Of a stretch of DNA of 64,000 nt, positions 61,993 through 64,000 are shown in pieces. The position numbers were made by a program, and so were the translations under genes. Below the pieces are notes generated by a model. That model was not told the origin of the DNA, did not search any database, and saw only the letters and a program-made list of their open reading frames with translations. This stretch comes from Oreocharis arfaki (Eukaryota > Chordata > Aves > Passeriformes > Paramythiidae), in assembly GCA_013398015.1 (NCBI GenBank), contig VZRR01011619.1:303771-367770 (forward strand). Direction: 5' to 3'. Position 1 is the first letter of the stretch, and every line of letters begins with the position of its first letter.

Positions 61993-64000
61993 CTATTTAC
62001 AGGTGCAGGGGAGACAGTAAAAGAAGATAATTTTTTTTTTTCCCTTGAAATTCAGCTAGCTACAGCAGATGTCAGGGATATGGTATGACTCTGGAAAAGG
62101 CTAGAATGCTCCCATAAATCCTCCTATAGCTACTACAGAAATTGTCACTGAATACCAGGGAACAGAAAACAACAGGACTCCTCTGGAATTAAGAATTTAA
62201 AAACTCAAACATACCAAAACAGTCCTCTGGTATCAATGACATTAAAATACATACAGGATGAATTTTCTACGTAACTCCAGTCTGTCTAACTAGGTATCTA
62301 CCTGAACCATGTCCTTCCTCTCAGCAACACATTCTAATCTCAATCAAAATCATTTACATACATCTGGCAAACAACGTAAATAATCTATAATGAACATAAA
62401 CATGCCTAGTACTTCAATGTATGATTTTATGGTTACCTGAAATGTCAGTTGTTGGAGGCTGTTCAGTAGCATGGATAAACACTAGGCTAACTTTTTGAAG
62501 GAAAAAACTAATTGTGAGGCCATCTGGTCAAGAGCCCACAGTAAATTTAACCTACCTTATGGTTCCATGATGCTCTGCTACATTGATATCACATGATGAC
62601 CCTTCTGTGAATGACACTTACTGCCTAGGTAGTAACTTCAAACAATTCATGTGCCCTTTGTCCATGAGCATCTCTAATGGGTCATAATTTAACGGTGCAA
62701 GCCCTAGAAAAGTTTTACGTATTGAATATTTATACATGGAAATGCACAACCTGCTTTGCCACTGATCTCCAACTACTACTGTGAAACTAAACTGTGAAAT
62801 TTACTAAAACTATAGTTCCTTGATACTTCAGATAGGAATCAGACGAAAATTTTATTATTAACAAGACCCCTTATGTATGCTAAGTCAAATAAACTTCTAG
62901 AAAAAAGACACAAGTAAGTTTCCGGCTTTCAAAAACAAGGATACCACCCATGCCTCACCCATACCAACTTCAAGAAGATCACATTACACACTATTAGATG
63001 TACCATAATATTATACTGGGACTAATATTGGGACTTGCATATTAGATCAAGAGTACAAGCTCAGCCATATAGTTCTAAGTCTTCTTGAAATACATTTTGT
63101 AAGGGCTTCAGTATATTTACACAAATTTTAGAAAACTATTTTTGCTAGACTTACACTGGCATGTTTTGCACACACTTAACTGACTTTCTCTATGGAGCCT
63201 TCAAATATTACAATTATTAATGAACTTATTCCTACCTAGAAGAAAAATGCTATTGACTCTGAAACAAGATTGAAAGGAAAGGTAAAAAAAGTATCTAGAA
63301 GCTAATTTAGGAGTAACTTTGCACCCTTCTTTTTTCTTATTTTTACTTCCTTTTGCATAGGAAGTAATTTTACATATCCAAGTAATTTTACAACATGGCT
63401 CAGAAATGTTGTAAACATTTTCTGGGAGTATTCTTAAATCTCAGAAGGCAAAAGCTCAGACACTTGTTAGAACTCCTGCAACTTCTGTTAAAAGAATTCA
63501 TTACACATTGTACTGTTCTCAAGCAACAACTTGTATCTGCAGGTTTCATCAACTTCAAAACCACCTCTACTTGAATTTTATCTCCACTTTACAGAAGAAA
63601 AAATTGAAACAGAATGAAAAAATGTTCCAGAATTTTTCAATAGGTCTATTTCCCGTATCTGCAACTATGAGAAGAGACTAATCACAAGACACCACTGGTT
63701 TATCCGTACACAGCCAGCCAATCTTTCATACACAGAAGACAGCCTCTCTCACATCTATATGAATATTAGTTTACCATATACTTCTTTCAACAACAATGCT
63801 TCAAGCACTGCAGTGATGTTACATAGACTAACACAGTAACATAGTTAGTATTTTTTAAATGTCTGTGATGTAATATGGGGAAAACAGTATTCTCAAATTC
63901 TAGGCCTGATTGTGACTAAACTTTTTAAAAATGGGGAACAGGTCAATGAAAATCATACATTTACAAGTCTAGCCTCATAGGTAGGTACACAGATAAAATC

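Larger units (their letters stand above)
60053..64000. other. Unannotated AT-rich stretch to the right edge
   Basis: No gene, exon or identifiable transposon. Contains TA dinucleotide repeats near 60.68 and 61.95 kb and a T run at 62031-62042. The integrase portion expected after the pol remnant does not resume beyond the CR1 piece. Confidence 0.5.

Noticed and set aside
1..64000. CRISPR arrays, bacterial operons, phage genes, tRNA or rRNA genes
   Set aside because: No spaced direct repeats, no dense coding and no conserved tRNA or rRNA segments were seen. CR1 and ERVL pieces mark the sequence as avian nuclear DNA.

Overview
This window looks like nuclear DNA from a bird. It is AT-rich and almost free of coding sequence. 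It carries at least nine pieces of the avian non-LTR retrotransposon CR1 and a decayed ERVL-type endogenous retrovirus, with the short microsatellites and homopolymer tracts usual in avian introns. There is no bacterial, phage or plasmid signal. Most long reading frames are chance frames or antisense shadows of repeats.

The one host gene part I can support is a short exon on the minus strand at 11019-11187. It has a branch-point-like site, a pyrimidine-rich acceptor, an 84-nt 5'UTR portion without an AUG, a signal peptide ending in Ala-Asp-Ala before Glu, and a GTAAGC donor in phase 1. The peptide (MMHVVR, hydrophobic core, then ADAE) aligns without gaps to the N-terminus of receptor protein tyrosine phosphatase delta (human: MVHVAR ... 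TDAE). I therefore call it the first coding exon of PTPRD. The remaining coding exons would lie beyond coordinate 1, and the promoter and further 5'UTR exons beyond or within the right side of the window. PTPRD is a giant gene with very long 5' introns, which explains the emptiness of the window. In chicken it lies on chromosome Z, so this is probably Z-linked sequence.

Layout: 1-11018 is the intron after the signal-peptide exon, with one very degraded CR1. 11019-11187 is the PTPRD exon. 11188-16867 holds homopolymer tracts and no recognisable gene. 16868-17832 is a GC-rich CR1 3' portion. 17833-36311 is AT-rich unannotated sequence with an assembly gap (23384-23413) beside a 17-C run. 36312-37620 has two CR1 pieces in opposite orientation. 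41150-41900 is an internally deleted CR1. 41901-56384 is mostly unannotated, with a CR1 tail at 51588-51672. 56385-60052 is a transposon cluster: CR1 minus, CR1 minus, CR1 plus, an LTR-like piece, ERVL pol remnant, CR1 minus. 60053-64000 is AT-rich with TA repeats.

I found no previously undescribed system. The most useful results are the PTPRD exon with its choice of start codons, a candidate noncoding exon on the same strand at 36883-36965 (weak), and the composite transposon cluster near the right end.
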